Below are positions 60,827 through 64,000 of a stretch of 64,000 bases of DNA, one piece after another (position 1 is the stretch's first letter; each line of letters opens with the position of its first letter). The position numbers were made by a program, and so were the translations under genes. The DNA comes from Geminicoccus roseus DSM 18922 (GTDB lineage: Bacteria; Pseudomonadota; Alphaproteobacteria; Geminicoccales; Geminicoccaceae): the NCBI RefSeq assembly GCF_000427665.1, contig NZ_KE386572.1:4650373-4714372 (forward strand). Reading direction: 5' to 3'. The notes below the pieces were generated by a model. It saw nothing but the letters and a program-made list of their open reading frames with translations, was not told the DNA's origin and did not search any database.

Positions 60827-61612
60827 ATGGAAGAAACGCCGGCTCGTCCCGCCCAGCTGGAACAGGCGCTGGCTGCCCTGCGGCGCGTGCTGGCAGGGGC
60901 GCTTCGTGCCGTCTACCTGCACGGATCGGCGGTCTTGGAGGGCCTGAGGCCGCAGAGCGACCTGGACCTCCTGGTGGTGGTCGACCGGCCGATGACCGAG
61001 GGAGAGCGCCGGAGCCTGCTCTCGGATCTGCTGCGGATCTCCGGCCGACATCCCGCCACCCCAGGCGGACCGCGCTGCGTCGAGATCATGATCTTCGTCG
61101 CATCGGCTCTGGCCAACGAGAGCCCACCGGCCCTGGCCGAGTTCACCTACGGCGAGTGGCTGCGCCCCGCCTTCGAGCGCGGCCTGTTGCCGATGCCCAG
61201 CCGCGATCCCGAGCACGTCCTGCTTCTCGCCCAGGCCCGGCAGGAAGCCCGGCCCCTTGTCGGCCCGCAGGCTTCGGAGTTGCTGCCCGAAGTCTCCCGA
61301 GAAGCCATCTCTCAAGCCATGAAGGAGGTGCTTCCGGCCCTGATGGGCGGCCTGCGCGGCGACGAGCGCAACGTGCTGCTCTCCCTGGCCCGGATATGGC
61401 GCACCGCGGCCACGGGCGAGTTCGTCTCCAAGAACGCGGCGGCGGCCTGGGCCATGCCGAAGATGCCGGAACCGCATGCCCGAACGCTGGATCTGGCGCA
61501 CTGCGCCTATCTGGGCGATGTCGGGGACGACTGGACGAGCCGGCAGGCAAGCGCGGCCGGTGCCGCAGGCTATCTGCGGGAGCGCGTTCGGGCGCTTCTG
61601 GAAACCGAGTGA
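60827..61612 (+). CDS. Aminoglycoside nucleotidyltransferase homologue (AadA-like)
   Basis: A 261-residue nucleotidyltransferase of the ANT(3'')/ANT(9) type. The catalytic loop is VYLHGSAVLEGLRPQSDLDLLVVV, with G-S and D-x-D, and the C-terminal all-helical DUF4111-like domain has RNVLLSLARIWRTAATGEFVSKNAAAAWAMPKMP, which in AadA shapes the drug site. Such enzymes adenylylate streptomycin/spectinomycin. GGGAGG lies directly before the ATG. No integron or mobile element surrounds it, so it is probably a chromosomal, intrinsic copy. Resistance is a prediction only. Confidence 0.88.
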   Translation: MEETPARPAQLEQALAALRRVLAGALRAVYLHGSAVLEGLRPQSDLDLLVVVDRPMTEGERRSLLSDLLRISGRHPATPGGPRCVEIMIFVASALANESPPALAEFTYGEWLRPAFERGLLPMPSRDPEHVLLLAQARQEARPLVGPQASELLPEVSREAISQAMKEVLPALMGGLRGDERNVLLSLARIWRTAATGEFVSKNAAAAWAMPKMPEPHARTLDLAHCAYLGDVGDDWTSRQASAAGAAGYLRERVRALLETE

Positions 61613-61733
61613 GGCCAGAGGCCGGGCAGGGCCACTGCATCAGGCGGGCTGCTCCTCCAGCGTCACGACCGCGTCTGCGCGATGGTGATGCCGGCTGGGC
61701 CTCTTGCCCGGAATGTCGATGGAGTTCCGCCGG

Positions 61734-61810
61734 TGGTCGGGGCGAGAGGATTCGAACCTCCGGCCTCTTGCTCCCGAAGCAAGCGCTCTACCAAGCTGAG
61801 CTACGCCCCG
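61734..61810 (-). tRNA. tRNA-Pro (anticodon CGG)
   Basis: A 77-nt tRNA on the minus strand. Acceptor CGGGGCG pairs with CGCCCCG, followed by discriminator A and encoded CCA. The D-arm includes GCTC...GAGC with TTGGTAGA. The anticodon loop is TTCGGGA (CGG) and the T-arm has GGTTCGAATCC. C1-G72 is normal for bacterial tRNA-Pro. Confidence 0.95.
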
Positions 61811-61867
61811 TCGTGCGGTGGGCGGGGAATAGCGGCAGGACCGCGACTGCGCAAGTGGGTTCCCGCT

Positions 61868-62893
61868 TCAGAACGCGCGATGAACCGAAAACTCGGCCAG
61901 GTCGGCCAGGGCGGTGCGGCAGGGACCGTCGGCGAACAGGGCCAGCGCGTCCTGGGCCTCGCTGCTGTAGGCCTCCGCGCGGGCGATGGTGTCGCGGATC
62001 GCGCCATGCTTCTGCATCAGGGCGATGGCGTGCTCCAGGTCGCCGTCCTTCTGGTCCATGTCCTCCATGCAGCGCTTCCAGAACGCGCGCTCGCCGTCGT
62101 CGGCGCGGTCGAACGCCAGGAGCACCGGCAGGGTGATCTTGCCCTCCCGGAAGTCGTCGCCGACGGTCTTGCCGAGCCGGGCATGGCCGGCGCCGTAGTC
62201 CAGCGCGTCGTCGATCAGCTGGAAGGCCACGCCCACCGAGCGGCCATAGGTCGCCAGCGCCTGCTCCTCGGCCGCCGAGCGGTCGGCCAGCACCGCGCCG
62301 ACCTGCGCCGCCGCCTCGAACAGGGCCGCGGTCTTCGACGCGATCATGTGCAGGTAGGCAGCCTCGGTGGTGCTGGTGTCGTTGGTGGTCACCAGCTGCT
62401 CGACCTCGCCCTCGGCAATCACCGCCGAGGCGCGCGACAGGATCTCCAGGACGCGCAGCGAGCCGTCGGCCACCATCATCATGAAGGCGCGGCTGAACAG
62501 GAAATCGCCGACCAGCACCGGTGCCTTGTTGCCCCAGACCGCGTTGGCGGTGCGGCGGCCCCGGCGCAGGTCGCTCTCGTCGACCACGTCGTCGTGCAGG
62601 AGGGTGGCGGTGTGGATGAACTCGACGCAGGCGGCGAGGCCGACATGGCGCTCGCCCTCGTAGCCGCACATCCTGGCGGCCAGCAGGGTCAGCACCGGGC
62701 GGATCCGCTTGCCGCCGGCGGCGATCAGGTGACGCGCAAGCTCGGGAATGAGCGAGACCTCGCTCTGCATCTGCTCCAGGATCAGGCTGTTGACCTTCTC
62801 CATTTCGCCGGCGACCAGGGCGAGCGGGCCGTCCAGCCCTCCTGATGCCGGTCGCGGCGGAGCCGTGTCGTGGGGAAGGGGGGCCAAACTCAA
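61868..62893 (-). CDS. ispB: Polyprenyl (octaprenyl/decaprenyl) diphosphate synthase
   Basis: A trans-prenyltransferase of about 341 residues. The first aspartate-rich motif is LLHDDVVDESDLRRGRRTAN, the second is LIDDALDYGA, and GGKRIRPVL binds pyrophosphate. It makes the side chain of ubiquinone; the chain length cannot be read safely. The start is TTG; TTGs at 62893 and 62887 are both in frame, and the CGGAG ribosome site fits the second better. It diverges from the methyltransferase gene. Confidence 0.92.
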   Translation of the reverse strand: MSLAPLPHDTAPPRPASGGLDGPLALVAGEMEKVNSLILEQMQSEVSLIPELARHLIAAGGKRIRPVLTLLAARMCGYEGERHVGLAACVEFIHTATLLHDDVVDESDLRRGRRTANAVWGNKAPVLVGDFLFSRAFMMMVADGSLRVLEILSRASAVIAEGEVEQLVTTNDTSTTEAAYLHMIASKTAALFEAAAQVGAVLADRSAAEEQALATYGRSVGVAFQLIDDALDYGAGHARLGKTVGDDFREGKITLPVLLAFDRADDGERAFWKRCMEDMDQKDGDLEHAIALMQKHGAIRDTIARAEAYSSEAQDALALFADGPCRTALADLAEFSVHRAF

Positions 62894-63032
62894 CTCCGTC
62901 GTCCTCGACCAGATGCGCGATATGCCTTGCGCGGCGCCGCGTTGCTACCATGGCCGGCGGATCAGTGGCAAACCGACCGGCAGGCGGAACGGCAGGCGGA
63001 TGCCGGACCATTCTTGAGGTTGATACGAGCGG

Positions 63033-63788
63033 ATGCCGAGCACGGCTCACCCTGACCGAACCCTGCCGCGAACCTATGGCCTGCTGGGCGGCCGTGTCCG
63101 CCTTCGGGACTGGCCGGACCGCGACCGGCCGGCGATCGACGCGCCGCTCCTGGCCGCCGCCGCCCCGGCCGCCGGGACGGTCCTTGATGCCGGCTGCGGC
63201 GGGGGGGCCGTCGGGCTGTGCCTGGCGGCGCGCCTGCCGCAGGCCCGGATCACCGCCCTGGACATCAGCACGGCTGCCGTGGCCGAAACCGCTGGCAATG
63301 TCGAGGAGAACGGCTGGAACGGCCGCTTCGAGGTGGTCCAGCGAAGCCTTGCGGCCTTTCGGGCAGACGGCTTCGAGCTGGTGCTGAGCAACCCGCCCTA
63401 CCATGATCCGGCCTCGTCCCGCGCCGGAACCCCTGATCGCGACCAGGCCCGGTTCGGCGAAATCGAGCTTGGCGACTGGCTCGGCCACTGCCTGCGTCTG
63501 TGCCGGCCGCGCGGCCATCTGGTCGTGGTGCTGCGCGCCGACCGGATCGCCGCCGCCATCACCGCCATCGATCCGGCGGCCGGCGACCTGCGTATTCTGC
63601 CCCTGTACGGGCGGGCCGGCCAGCCGGCGAGCCGGGTTCTGATCCGGGCACGCAAGGCCGTGCGCAGCCCGTCCCGGATCCTGCCGGGCCTGGTGCTGCA
63701 CGAGGCGGATGGCGGGTGGACCGCCGCCGCGCACAGAATTTTGGCGGACGCTGCCGCCATCGACTGGGAAAGTGGAAGCATCGCATGA
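63033..63788 (+). CDS. TrmN6-like tRNA1(Val) adenine methyltransferase
   Basis: A 251-residue class I SAM methyltransferase. The SAM motif is VLDAGCGGGAVGLCLAARLP and the catalytic motif is NPPY (LVLSNPPYHDP), which marks N6-adenine methylation. TYGLLGGRVRLRD... at the start resembles TrmN6 (YfiC), which modifies A37 of tRNA1(Val), but other N-methyltransferases are similar. It is coupled by ATGA to the S49 peptidase gene. Confidence 0.85.
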   Translation: MPSTAHPDRTLPRTYGLLGGRVRLRDWPDRDRPAIDAPLLAAAAPAAGTVLDAGCGGGAVGLCLAARLPQARITALDISTAAVAETAGNVEENGWNGRFEVVQRSLAAFRADGFELVLSNPPYHDPASSRAGTPDRDQARFGEIELGDWLGHCLRLCRPRGHLVVVLRADRIAAAITAIDPAAGDLRILPLYGRAGQPASRVLIRARKAVRSPSRILPGLVLHEADGGWTAAAHRILADAAAIDWESGSIA

Positions 63789-64000
63789 ATTTTCGCCGGA
63801 TCTGGCCATTCCGCCGCGGCCCCGTGGTGCCGCTCGTGCGCCTCACCGGGGTGATCGGCAACCTGCCCGGCCGGGGCGGCCTGACCCTGTCGGGAGTCGA
63901 TTCAATGCTGGACGCGGCGTTCGGCCACAAGAGCACCGACACGGTCGCGATCGTGATCAACAGCCCGGGCGGCTCGCCGGTCCAGTCCGCGCTGATCAGC
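63785..64000 (+). CDS. S49-family peptidase (SppA-like), N-terminal part
   Basis: The first 72 residues of a gene cut by the right window edge. VVPLVRLTGVIGNL and VAIVINSPGGSPVQSALIS are the starting strands and oxyanion-hole region of SppA/S49 signal-peptide peptidases. There is no clear signal anchor at the N-terminus, so it may be the short soluble-type form common in alphaproteobacteria. Start overlaps the previous stop (ATGA). Confidence 0.88.
   Translation, partial: MNFRRIWPFRRGPVVPLVRLTGVIGNLPGRGGLTLSGVDSMLDAAFGHKSTDTVAIVINSPGGSPVQSALIS

Overview
The window is a gene-dense, high-GC chromosomal segment whose content points to a free-living alphaproteobacterium, probably of the Rhodospirillales or a related order. 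The evidence is a Frc-type fructose ABC system, an Asp-type HemB, an LdtR-like MarR regulator, a stand-alone TatA, and many ATGA/GTGA stop-start overlaps. There is no phage, IS element, rRNA or CRISPR array. The order-level placement is an inference from gene content only.

Left part (1-31 kb). A truncated MFS permease is followed by a UDG-superfamily/ferredoxin pair and an aminotransferase. The aminotransferase is preceded by a probable ~158-nt small RNA or attenuated leader. Next come tatA, glutaryl-CoA dehydrogenase with a thioesterase, an ABC-F ATPase, AMP nucleosidase, two acetyltransferases, dusA with a SnoaL-fold protein, and a divergent di-iron MBL hydrolase/TetR pair. The fructose locus (13.9-20.4 kb) has frcB, frcC and frcA on one strand and frcR, a ROK sugar kinase and an inositol-phosphatase-family gene on the other. 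A 35-bp palindrome lies between the two halves. Housekeeping genes follow: a DUF3313 lipoprotein, hemB, purB, hrpB, an N-terminally extended RadC, map, sfsA and a molybdopterin-binding protein.

Middle (31.9-43.5 kb). A tRNA-Leu(TAA) is followed by a strikingly AT-rich non-coding stretch and a hicAB toxin-antitoxin pair. After these come a NitT/TauT-like ABC operon, an exported glycerophosphodiesterase, an SDR, two tandem hybrid histidine kinases (the second with a canonical photoactive LOV domain) and a type II NADH dehydrogenase.

Right part (43.5-64 kb). This holds a TTC38-like TPR protein, a coupled trio (membrane protein, ThDP enzyme, OpgC-like acyltransferase) and an FAD-GcvT dehydrogenase carrying a local AT-rich codon patch. 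Three unusual proteins follow: a membrane-anchored unknown, an HExxH protein with a TfoX-C-like domain, and a J-domain/TM/OmpA-like protein. A MocR regulator diverges from an azlCD-phzF-OYE cluster across a 23-bp palindrome. The window ends with an RraA-like protein, ALDH, an aminoglycoside-nucleotidyltransferase homologue, tRNA-Pro(CGG), a polyprenyl synthase, a TrmN6-like methyltransferase and the start of an S49 peptidase.

The best candidates for undescribed biology are the RNA element at 3362-3519, the J-domain/OmpA-like protein, the metallohydrolase/TfoX-C fusion and the extended RadC.
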